Source: Apostichopus californicus (Eukaryota; Echinodermata; Holothuroidea; Aspidochirotida; Stichopodidae). From it: 40,023 nt of DNA. The DNA lies in NCBI GenBank assembly GCA_020650975.1, contig JAIPMN010006162.1, forward strand, positions 1-40,023, written 5' to 3'. Of the stretch, positions 22,406 through 32,887 are shown in pieces; the first letter of the stretch is position 1; every line of letters begins with the position of its first letter. Both the position numbers and the translations under genes were made by a program. The notes under the pieces were generated by a model. It had not been told where the DNA came from. It searched no databases and saw only the letters and a program-made list of their open reading frames with translations.

Positions 22406-22534
22406 GTCAAGATTTCTACAGTTTATCTTGGCTGTCGGTAACCAATTTTCCACATTTTGCTGCTTCAGAAGTGAGAAATCCAGCAGAGAAAGGCTCAAGA
22501 GCCCCATGATAAGTATCATATTTTTTGTATGAGG

Positions 22535-22560
22535 TGGTGGGAGGGGGGGGGGGAGGGGTG
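22535..22560 (+). repeat. G-rich tract
   Basis: GGTGGTGGGA followed by a long G run and AGGGG. It could form a G-quadruplex; no other role is seen. Confidence 0.7.
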
Positions 22561-23154
22561 TGTTGGTTATTTCAGCCAGGTAGACTTCCTGTGCCTTTTC
22601 CATTAACTTGGCACTTATAATATTTTATTTTAGCCTAAGTAGGAATACTTGACTACAACTTGAAAAGCTCATGAACTGCATTTTTTATGTTATTTTTGTT
22701 TTCAGTATTGAATTGTCCCAAGCTGCTTTATCAAATTTGGTAATTATTGTCTATTTAAACCAGGTACAATCAGTGACCATTTCTCATATATAGCTCATTT
22801 CTGAAGAGTTGTCTTGCTTTTTGTGTGTTCACGGTTCAGTTGGGCCACACGTATATGTTTTACTTTGGTTTATAGCTTTATTTGATTAGCGTTCTGTATA
22901 TTGCATAATAATGACAACTCCTTGTTGGACATTCATCTTCTCTGGTTTTCTATCCGGTCAGTTTGTCTACAGAAGTCTGACTGCTAACACTGCTCTTGTA
23001 TACTAGAAGTCTCCTTCACCTCCTTATAAGGTAGTGACCAAATCAAAACTGAAATGTCTCCAATTAGCAGAGCCTAGAGCATCACATCACTCTCTCCATG
23101 AAGAAAAGGTACTTCATCTTGGAGTGAATTACTTAGTTAGTTAACATCCCTGCA

Positions 23155-23250
23155 AACTAACCTGTCTCCTCACCACCTACGTACTGCATGAACATACATA
23201 CAGTATGTAATTCTCTTCTGCTGGTACCCTCTTCCCCCCCCCCCCCCCCC
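23155..23250 (+). repeat. Family fragment followed by a C17 tract
   Basis: AACTAACCTGTCTCCTCACCACCTAC resembles the head of the dispersed family. A run of 17 C follows at 23234-23250, equivalent to a G tract on the other strand. Confidence 0.4.
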
Positions 23251-23880
23251 ACCAAATTAGCAAGAGTTGCTTTGTTTCAGTTTCCATGATTAATCAGTTG
23301 TCAACTTTATTGGTATGCTGGTTCACTGATAAGAGAACATTGTTTGATGAAGTAGATTGTTCCATCGAGATAGGAAAGTCTATAAATAGTAGTTATATGT
23401 GCAATACACTAAGATCTTATCATATATATGTCAGTAGATTCAGCCGATGAAGGTCTGCAATAGTTTCTTCTCAACCAGCAGAAGAGCTAGTGTGGTAGTT
23501 TTGTGGTAATGTGGTTTGGAATGTTTAGTAGAACATCGAGTTATAGCTCTCATCTCCCAGCTGCCTCCCTCCCCGCCAACAAAATAATAATTAAAAATAG
23601 AAAAACAAAAAAGGAGAAATTAGAGAGCAAATGAGAAAGAACAACAACAGCATAAATATTAAGCTGAATGTTTTTCAACTGTATATAATTAGTCTTACTG
23701 GTTTTTATGTTGATCATTCATTAATCAGTGCTTTATGTTTACTTTTGTTTTCTCATTATCTCATCTCCCTTGTAATTTAATGTTAATGGAAATCTTATAC
23801 TTCCCCCCATATCAGAAATGTTAGCAAGTGAGTGAGTGTGTGAATGTGAGGGTAAGTTTCTGTTTGAGTGAGCATGAAAG

Positions 23881-24425
23881 TGTCGCGAACTCCTAGAACG
23901 TAAGTCCGATCAAGTTCAAACTTGGTGGGTAGGTACCTGACCATGTAAACTTGTGCCTGTGTGATTGATGACTTCATATGTCAAAGATTAGATGTTAAGG
24001 TTCAAGAAATCTACATTGGTTTTTAGCCATTTTCTGCTTGTCAAAATGTAAGAAAAAGTCATTGAACTACACAATATTTAGAGAATGATGAGACAAATTT
24101 TAAATTACTGTAGGACAGATTTAGGTATTTAGGGTTGGGGTCAAATGTCAATTAAAGTCAAAAGTCCAGGTGGCCTTAATTGTGCGAAATGGTTTGTCGC
24201 AAACACCTCCTAGACCGTAAGTCCGATCAAATTCAAACATGGCTGGTAGGTGCCTGACCATGTTACCTCGTGCCTGGGTGATTGGTGACACCATAGGTCA
24301 TTTTAGCCATTTTCTGCTTGTCAGTATGTTGGAGAAAGTCATTAAACCACAAGATATGTAGAGAATAATGAGAAAATTATAGAATAGTACTAATGTGGTT
24401 GTTGCAGGTTAAAATCAAAGGTCAA
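23881..24425 (+). repeat. Two tandem copies of a ~300-bp dispersed-repeat unit
   Basis: Copy 1 starts at 23881 (TGTCGCGAACTCCTAG) and copy 2 at 24195 (TGTCGCAAACACCTCCTAG). Both then have CGTAAGTCCGATCAA, GGTAGGT.CCTGACCATGT, CGTGCCTG or TGTGCCTG, TTAGCCATTTTCTGCTTGTCA, AAAGTCATT and AGAGAAT.ATGAGA in the same order. Copy 2 lacks about 35 bases present in copy 1. It is non-coding and may be distantly related to the AGGTCA units at 18 kb, since both carry GGTCAAA-type motifs. Confidence 0.75.
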
Positions 24426-24511
24426 TGTAGATCCATCCATATTGTAGAAAGATTTGCAATATTTACTTTGCATTTTCTTGCATTTTGTTGTCATACGGAG
24501 GCCTATTTGTA

Positions 24512-24655
24512 AGAGATATTGCAGGAAGAGAGAGAGGAGATGTGCAGGTGGGGGAGGATGGCAGGGGGAGGTGGAGATATTGCAGGAAGGAAGAGAGAGG
24601 TGTTGTGCAGGTGGGAGTGGTGCAAGTGGGGGAGGATGGCAGGGAGATGTGGTGA
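24512..24655 (+). repeat. Purine-rich imperfect duplication
   Basis: GATATTGCAGGAAG, AGAGAGAGG, TGTGCAGGTGGG and GGGGGAGGATGGCAGGG occur twice, about 65 bases apart. It is strongly G-rich on the + strand. The short frames across it are a by-product of this composition. Confidence 0.7.
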
Positions 24656-27600
24656 AAGGAATTTTGCCCTAGAGAATGAGATGTGTTGAGTTGGAAAGTA
24701 AATGTGTTCATATCGATAAAAATGAATTGATTGAAATTCTCATCTGAGCCTTTTCTTGATTCACTGCTTGTTCCTCTGATACTCAGTTGTCCTTTCCTGT
24801 ACATTATCATTTCAACCCAACGTACTACAAGAACCTGAAAACTAAAACCGTAGGGAAAATTAAGTTGATTCCTTTTTTGTACCCCTTACCCTCTTAGGGG
24901 GGGGGGAAATCTTGCGATTGGAAATGTTGAGTCGGATGAGCATATGTCTAGAGAGTTTTCTGCATGACAGGCAACACAGTGTGTAAACGTGACTATATGG
25001 CAGGTAATCGCCTACTTCAAGTTTTACATGGTAACTCTGTTATGGATGGAGATCATGTTAACATTCATCTCACTTTCTCTTACCGGTACAGGTTTTCTAA
25101 GTACTCCTTTCTACCTAGTATTGTATCATTGCGGGGTTTGTTCTTAGCATGAATTAATATCCCGAATGTGACAGGTTATCGCTACAATGGGAGGAAAGAA
25201 TAAGAATGGGAGGGAGGCACTTCTGTGAAATCTCCACGCAGCACTATTATCATAACTGCTCTTGACATGTGTGTAACACTATAGTCTTTAACAATTGAAG
25301 TAGCAGGCCCTTTTCCATAAACCATTTTCTACTTCCCATGAACAGATATTCACCTATAGATGATCTTAGTGCTATGCTCATATACAAACTCTATGAAGTT
25401 TTCGACCTTGTCCAAAAAAAAGTCAAGGCAAAGTCATCAATAATTTTGAAAAGTTACAATATCAAAATTTCCCACTGTATATTGTGAAATATGAACCTAT
25501 TCAAACAAACTACAATTACTGCATGGTCAAGCTATGTTAGACGTTGAGCAAAGTTACAAACTCAAAAGCAACTAGATGCTTTCACTAACAAATGTTAGTC
25601 TCAGAAAAGTTTCCAAACTTGAAGCCAATGATGGCTGTCTTTACCTTTAATTTCCTCTTTACTTTACGGACCAGATTTATTTTTGGCTAGAAAATAAGAA
25701 GCCTGAAATGCATACTGAATACTTGCTTGGCAGTACAGCTGATGTCTATTTTAAGGTCCTTGTAATTTATGTTTAAACATACAGTACTGTTGAATTAATA
25801 CCACTCTGCAGGAATCATTCCCTTCCACCCTTTTTTTCGGGGGGGGGGGGGGGNNGGGGAGGAGATAAATATGAAGCTTGCCCAAGTAACTTCTCTGCCT
25901 CTCTCTTGCTCTCTCTCACTGTCTCACTCCTAAGCATGACTGTGTGGGTGGTATGTATATATATAAACCAATGAATCAAAGTGCTGGATAGTACCATACT
26001 CTTAATTTATTGTGTGGGCTTAAATGGGGTAACACACTTCTTTCATTTTCCAAAGTGACTGCTGACATACATACAAATCTGTCAAGTATGTAGAGTCCCC
26101 GTTTATTTACAACTTTGTAACAGGTCGATGCTTCAAGGCATCCATTCTCTAGTTTCCCAGACTTTTCATTTTACTCTGAATGATTTGGTGACATTTCCTT
26201 TACTGCAAGTAGGGTTTATTAAAAAAGAAGGAAAGGAGTTTTGAGATGTGTTTGAACGATATATTTCAAAGTTCTTACCCTTTGATCTTTATGTACAACC
26301 CTTTTTATATTTAAATTTTGAACAGATGTTGATTTAGAGCTAATTGGGGTAGACCATATAAACCAAAATAAAGTGGGCCATTGGTGAAGTAATACACTGC
26401 AGTGAAGGTTAGTCTCCAAGAGGACAACAAGGTTGTTAAGGCAGAGCTAAACAGAAATCTGAAGAGTTTAAAATGTAAGAGAAAGAAACTGTTAACAAAC
26501 TGCAAATAATAGCCTGTGTAGGTAAAATATATGTGTTAGAATGCCTGTTGTTTCGATCCTACCGGGGTCTTCTACAGACATGTGTGTGTACATTAGTGGC
26601 TATGAATTAAAGAGAGAAATTTGTGATTAGCTTGAGACACAAACCAGCTGATGTCAGGAGTATGTACAATGCACATGATGTGTTGTAGACAGTACTAAGC
26701 ATTAATGTGGTATGGATCCTTTATGAAGCATGTCCCTGTTGGAAGTGTAAGTTTTAAGCCACTGTCCATGTTAGTATTCTGTTTACCAGTTTCTTGTAAT
26801 ATATATACATTTACTTCAATGCTTGGTTGCTCTTGAGGTCCCATTTCTTGCCTTTGGGGAGGGAGGGGAGGGAAAGGGGAGGAGAAAAGAAGGGAAGGGA
26901 TGAGGGAGGGGTGTGGTCCTCATTCACTAGGTCATTTTGAATCTTGAGCTGAATATCTTAGTTCATAGATTTTAATATAACGTGGACTTGTTTGCAGGTG
27001 ATGTTTTTCGTTTGAATTCTCTTTTAACCAAAAAGTTCCTTTGCTTTTTGAAGAAGTTTTCCAAATCTTTGGCAAAGTTGATGGGATGCCTTTATGTAGT
27101 TAGTTAAATCCCTGGAAATGTTTTTGAAGGACTGTTTTTGTATTAATTGAGTTTAAATCCCAAACGCTGGGCATAATGCAAATAAAGTCACAGTATTGTG
27201 TAAGTCCTATAACAGTCATTGAGGAAAACTAGTGTGATTGTTTTGCTTTAATGTAAACTGGCATATTTAGTCTTATATAAGGACTTTCAAGTGATATGTC
27301 TTCCAGACATTTCAGTTTCACAAATATTTACTGATTTTTGTTTGAAGAGTTCTAGTTGAATCAGACAAGTTTTTTCTTTTTGTAAAGCCTACATACATAC
27401 TTACCATAAATCTTTACACTGTGAACGCAGCACCCGACAGCTGCAGTTCATTATCAAGAGTTAGAAAATGCAATATTGATTTTGTTTCTTGTGGATGGTG
27501 CTGAAGAAGTAAAAATTGCCAATAGACCTTAAATGATGTAATTACTAACCTTATTTTCCACTACTGTACTGTAGGTCAGGTACTTGATTCAACTTGTTGT

Positions 27601-27860
27601 GTTGGTATCTACAGATTAATTTCATGTACAGTTTATATTTAGAACCTACAGCAATTTCAGCCACAAGTCGATGGATTTAAATGTCATTTGATTTCAGACT
27701 AGAAGGTGTGTGAAGTTCTGGATCTATGGAAGGCAATGCAAACCGTATGACTTGAGTGTGACATAAGTCTGTCTAAACCTACAGTACATCATGCCTCCAA
27801 AAGGCCTACTACTGTACATATCATGATATGCAGAATTTAAGGAATATATGCAAATCATAC
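24656..27860. other. Intronic stretch with purine tracts, no gene seen
   Basis: Nothing coding is recognised. G runs lie at about 24898-24906 and 25839-25859, and a GGGGAGGGAGGGGAGGG tract at about 26858-26900. AT-rich unique-looking sequence fills the rest. Confidence 0.5.
25839..25859 (+). repeat. Poly-G tract interrupted by two unresolved bases
   Basis: About 15 G, NN at 25854-25855, then GGGG. The two N mark an unresolved or joined base call in the homopolymer, so the true length is unknown. Confidence 0.9.
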
Positions 27861-27867
27861 AATGAAT

Positions 27868-28317
27868 ATACATCCCATGTACATTCCATGTACATACATC
27901 CCATATACATCCCATGTACACCCCATATACATCCCATGTTCATCCCACATACATCCCATGCACATACCATGCACATCCCATGTACATGTCATGTACATCC
28001 CATAATTCCTATACATCCCATGTACATCCCATGTACATCCCACATACATTCCATGCACATCCCATGTACATTCCATGCACATCCCATGTACATTCCATGC
28101 ACATCCCATATACATTCCATGTACATTCCATATACATCCCATGTACATCCCATGTACATTCCATGCACATCCCATGCACATCCCATGTACATTCCATGCA
28201 CATCCCATATACATTCCATGTACATCCCATATACATCCCACATTATTCCATATACATCCCATATACATCCCACATACATCCCACATACATCCCACATACA
28301 TCCGATGTACATCCATA
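27868..28317. repeat. 12-bp minisatellite, about 37 copies
   Basis: The unit CATCCCATGTAC varies mainly between CCC/TTCC and GTAC/ATAC/GCAC. The period stays near 12 over about 450 bp. Two interruptions (CATAATTCCTA near 28000 and CATTATTCC near 28240) break the phase. Because 12 is a multiple of three and the unit has no stop in any frame, all six frames stay open (HPMY, IPCT, SHVH on +; VHGM, YMGC, TWDV on -). The long frames here are therefore a property of the repeat, not evidence for a protein. Confidence 0.95.
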
Positions 28318-29186
28318 TATATACAAACCATATGTTTTGTAGTTTCTGTGTACATTATATCATGGTACACATCACCATAATTCAGAATTACTCTCTGTCT
28401 ACAGCACCGTTAATATATGAAGTTCTGCCAGAATTCTATCACCTCGTCTCGTCTCGTTGCATTAAGTGTTTTATGTAGTTAGTGCCCTGCATACTGTATA
28501 TGTAAACATGAAACAAGCTCTCAGGATGATCTGTTAAGGCTTCTAATTTTCTCTGAGCTGCAAATATGTGAAAAACCACAAAGTTGTGATAACTTTGATA
28601 TATGGCAGTGGGCTATTTGCATGCAAATTACTCACAACTCCGTACAATTTGTTGAAATATTCGACATATTCTCAGACGTAGTCCTCAGGCATACTCCCTT
28701 GCTGCTAACTTTTAAGTTCTATCACTGATTGCGAAAAAGATAATAAGGGGGGGGTCTGGTGAAGGGGGGATAGACATCACATTACCAGCTATAGTGCTTA
28801 TGCATTTGTATTGCCATAAATCAAGATGCATGGGACAATTGGAAGCACATCTATTTATTTGATAATTTGTATTCCGTGTGGTGAGTTTGTTTCTCCCTTT
28901 AATGTAATGAATGTCTTGTAAATGGGTTTGACAAGAAATAGGTTGCCCGTGCTATTCCTTCCAAAAAGAATTTCAAAACGTCTCAAGTCATGGTTGAACG
29001 GTTGTTTCATTGACATTACAATTGAATGACGACGATATGAATCGATATCACGTCGTTATGTAATATACTCGTGGCTAAGAAGAATGAATGATTCATTTCT
29101 CTTAGTGCATGTATGCAATGTTGATAGCTGTGCTGTGACATTTTTACATTAATGTTAACATTTTGTGATTTGATAAACTTGGCAGA
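28318..29186. other. Intronic stretch between two minisatellites
   Basis: No gene or RNA recognised. A GTCTCGTCTCGTTG motif is at about 28446 and a short G run at 28747-28753. Confidence 0.5.
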
Positions 29187-29709
29187 TAGTGGGGTGTCGA
29201 CCTGAGGACCTCTTCACCTCTATAGTGGGGTGTCGACCTGAGGACCTCTTCACCCCTCTAGTGGGGTGTCGACCTGAGGACCTCTTCACCTCTCTAGTGG
29301 GGTGTCGACCTGAGGAGCTCTTCACCTCTCTAGTGGGGTGTCGACCTGAGGACCTCTTCACCTCTCTAGTGGGGTGTCGACCTGAGGACCTCTTCACCTC
29401 GATACTGGGGTGTCAACCTGAGGAACTCTTCACCTCTATACTGGGGTGTCAACCTGAGGAACTCTTCACCCCTCTAGTGGGGTGTCGACCTGAGGAACTC
29501 TTCACCTCTATAGTGGGGTGTCGACCTGAGTACCTCTTCACCTCTCTAGTGGGGTGTCGACCTGAGGAACTCTTCACCCCTCAAGTGGGGTGTCGACCTG
29601 AGGACCTCTTCACCTCTCTAGTGGGGTGTCAACCTGAGTTACTCTTCACCCCTCTAGTGGGGTGTCAACCTGAGGACCTCTTCATCTCTCTAGTGGGTGT
29701 CGATGATGA
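29187..29709. repeat. 36-bp minisatellite, 14 copies
   Basis: The unit is GGGTGTCGACCTGAGGACC then TCTTCACCTCTCTAGTG, 36 bp, with 14 clean copies and a truncated last piece. On + one frame reads GCRPEDLFTSLV per unit, and a minus frame reads KRSSGRHPTREV. Changes are point substitutions only: R/Q at unit residue 3, D/E/Y/L at 6, S/P at 10, L/I/Q at 11. There are no indels until the end. The + frame opens after a stop at 29174 and has no ATG before the repeats. GTCGAC (SalI-type palindrome) is present in most copies. Confidence 0.95.
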
Positions 29710-32066
29710 GTTTCAAAACACAGCCATATTTCTGCTGATTTGGGGTTAATTTGCTCTAAAAAAACACAAATTCAATATTTTACTGTAAAATCTTATTCTT
29801 CTTCACCCAAAGTGCCAAGAAAGTGTGTTTCTTTGTTTGGAATTTCATCGCTTCGATTCTAAGGAATTGGTGACCATCCAGGCAGGCTCCCTTGTTGTTT
29901 TGTTTACAACAACCGTGTGGTGGTGAGCATAGGATTAGAATGATTAGCTGTCAATGCTCATCTTATTACAGATACCAAGTTTGTGTAGAAAACTATCTTC
30001 TTTTTATTGATAAGTGATTTGAACATGAGAATTAAAAATAAACAGCATTTTCAGTTAAGTTGCCCTGCTACTTGCCAGGTCTACATTCATAAATCTTCAT
30101 CAAATTATAAAATTTTAAAATATCTTCAAAATATAACCAAGCTGTTTAGGATGATTTTTTTCACCTAACATTTGCAGAAAATGTAACAGAAAGTTTGTTA
30201 ATACAGGGGTAGGTTTTTGTAATGTTCATTTAACTTTAATCATGATAAATCTCCTTGTCATTGGGATGTACTTTAATGGTTTAAAACTATCTTCAAAAAA
30301 TGATGAGAATGTAACTATAACCATGACAACCACAAAAAAATCGATGAAAAAGAAAGAAACTGAGAAATTTTAAAAAAAAGAAAGAAGCAAGCGCAAGGTT
30401 GTTGTTTTAAATTGCCTAATCTCATGACAACTTTAAATCCATTACTCACTAATTGCCTGCTGCCTAACACAATTCAGGAGTTGATTACATGATGATTCCC
30501 TTCTCTCCTTACAATTCTCTGTCTTGGAATAATTTCTTTTTTTCCCCTGTTCACTCTCCAGCTCATGCATTTAATAAAAGCATCACCCCCTGTAAAATGC
30601 AGGCTATAAATAGATTTGACCTTTGATTCAGACAGAGTTTGCAGAGGTGTTCTGCTATAGTCATTGTACAAACTCGTGTAGTATGCATAGAGAGAGAGAA
30701 AGTGAAATGATTGCTTTAGCTTCTTATTCGTATTCCTCGGCAGTCTCTTCCAGGCCTGCCTGCTTATTTGCTATCTATCCAGCCAGCCAGCCAGTTGTAC
30801 AAGGTTTTTGCGATATTTCAGTGAATAAACTCTCGCTGTAAAGTGCTTGTCATAAAATTGAAGCATTTACATGTGTCTTGTCAGCTGTAGATCAGTGCAT
30901 CCATTAGTATACTGTGCAGAAAAAGGGAAAAAAAGAAAGAGAGGGGGGGGGGGGGTGGAAGAAAGAGAGAAAAAAAGCCAACAGCATTTATTTGCAAGAG
31001 AAACCTGAACTGTGAGGCCTATAGTTTTTGTTTTGGAAAGCATTGAAAAGAGGCTGTTTAAAGGTTGAGATTTGAATAAACTGAATCAACTATATAAAGT
31101 TAGTATAGCGTTGTTTTCTGAACATTACAGCACAGATCTTTCTTGTCTATTGATTCAAGTAATTTATCGCAAAATCACGATATAATTGTGACAATTTTTC
31201 CTGAACGGCATTCATATTCCACCGTGCAATCAATTTTTGAAAGAAGGAGTCGGTTTTCAGTTCATTCTTTTTACACTCTTTTCCTCCCTAACACTTACAA
31301 GATTGCTGAAGTTGGAGAGTTCTAAAGGACAACACATCAATATTTCATAGATTCATATTAATCCATAAAAAAATTGCTATCGGATGCAATCTGTTTGACA
31401 AGTCTACTAAATATTCACTGTGCGCTACCCTATTACCTGTCTTGATGCTTCTATTGCACTTTCCCATTTATGAAGCCTCTTAACTGGTGACATTGTAGCA
31501 ATGTTCCCACGTTAACCCTCGACCGCTCCTTATCCCCTCCGGTATGAAGATCAGATTCCAAAGGGTATTTCATTACAATCTACAAAGAAATGTCCATCCC
31601 TCTGTCCATCCCTGTCCATCCCCATACTGTCCATCCCTCTCCCCCTGCTCCCTCCCACTTTACTCATAGGATAAAGGGCATCTGTGGGTGACAACAAAAA
31701 TTACTTTTTTTTGTTCTTTGGGTTTTACAAGCAACAAGACCCTCAACTTGGTTATATTGACTAGGTTTTTCAAATATTGTTGTCCTACCTCGATTCCTCC
31801 CCTTTGTGATTGAAACAATACATATCCTGAACATGATCTAATTGAACCTGTACTTTGCCGGTCTGCTGTATGATGCAATTTCATATTCCAAAATATGTTC
31901 TGACTAATATCTTTTTATAACATAAAAGCTTGTTTGGCAAGTTATTCAAACATAGGTATTTATATTGGAGAAACATTCTGCTGTCAGAACAAATAATCAG
32001 AAGTGAAAAGAAAGCCAGTTTGCTGTTAACATTAAAGCAGCATTTTGTGTTTGATTGCAGCATCTG
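29710..32066. other. Intronic stretch, no gene seen
   Basis: AT-rich sequence with a CCAGCCAGCCAGCCAG short repeat at about 30779-30795, a G13 run at 30943-30955, a TGTCCATCCC repeat at about 31590-31640, and a degenerate family copy near 31425. Frames at 30623-30841 and 31143-31325 are unrecognised. Confidence 0.5.
31425..31520 (+). repeat. Possible degenerate copy of the dispersed family
   Basis: TATTACCTGTCTTGATGC and TTGCACTTTCCCATTTATG align with the head and the TTGCACTTTCC block of copy C. The rest is too diverged to be certain. Confidence 0.3.
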
Positions 32067-32887
32067 CTTTCAGCAGCTAGGGTTCATTTTTCAGCAGCTA
32101 GTGGTTATTTTCAGCAGCTTGTGGTCAGTTTTCGCAGCTAGTGTTCAGTTTTCGCAGCTAGTGTTCAGTTTTCGGCAGCTATTGGTCAGTTTTCGGCAGC
32201 TAGTGGTCAGTTTTCGGCAGCTAGTGGTCAGTTTTCGGCAGCTTGTGGTCAGTTTTCGGCAGCTAGTGGTCAGTTTTTGGCAGCTAGTGTTCAGTTTTCG
32301 GCAGCTAGTGGTCAGTTTTGGGCAGCTAGTGTTCAGTTTTTGGCAGCTAGTGGTCAGTTTTTGGCAGCTAGTGTTCAGTTTTTGGCAGCTAGTGGTCAGT
32401 TTTCGGCAGCTAGTGGTCAGTTTTGGGCAGCTAGTGTTCAGTTTTTGGCAGCTAGTGGTCAGTTTTCGGCAGCTAGTGGTCAGTTTTCGGCAGCTAGTGG
32501 TCAGTTTTCGGCAGCTTGTGGTCAGTTTACGGCAGCTAGTGGTCAGTTTTTGGCAGCTAGTGTTCAGTTTTGGGCAGCTAGTGGTCAGTTTTGGGCAGCT
32601 AGTGTTCAGTTTTTGGCAGCTAGTCTTCAGTTTTCGGCAGCTAGTGGTCAGTTTTGGCAGCTAGTGTTCAGTTTTGGGCAGCTAGTGTTCAGTTTTTGGC
32701 AGCTAGTGTTCAGTTTTCGGCAGCTAGTGGTCAGTTTTGGGCAGCTAGTCTTCAGTTTTCGGCAGCTTGTGGTCAGTTTACGGCAGCTAGTGGTCAGTTT
32801 TTGGCAGCTAGTCTTCAGTTTTGGGCAGCTAGTGGTCAGTTTTGGGCAGCTAGTGGTCAGTTTTTGGCAGCTAGTCTTCAGTTTTCA
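32067..32887. repeat. 21-bp minisatellite, about 39 copies, with higher-order pattern
   Basis: The unit is CAGCTAGTGGTCAGTTTTCGG. Units alternate between GTGGTCAG and GTGTTCAG (or GTCTTCAG) and between TTTCGG, TTTGGG and TTTTGG, and multi-unit blocks recur. The first units are diverged and one unit near 32650 is 20 bp. Two + frames are open across the array (QLVVSFR and AASGQFS), the third has TAG in each unit, and the 20-bp unit switches frame. No ATG precedes the array in frame. Confidence 0.95.

Noticed and set aside
27828-28478. Overlapping long open frames on both strands, up to 216 codons
   Set aside because: They are produced by the 12-bp repeat, which lacks stops in all six frames. 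No splice context or non-repetitive domain supports a gene.
29155-29397. Minus-strand frame with repeated SSGRHPTREVKR
   Set aside because: It is the antisense of the 36-bp repeat and has no independent support.
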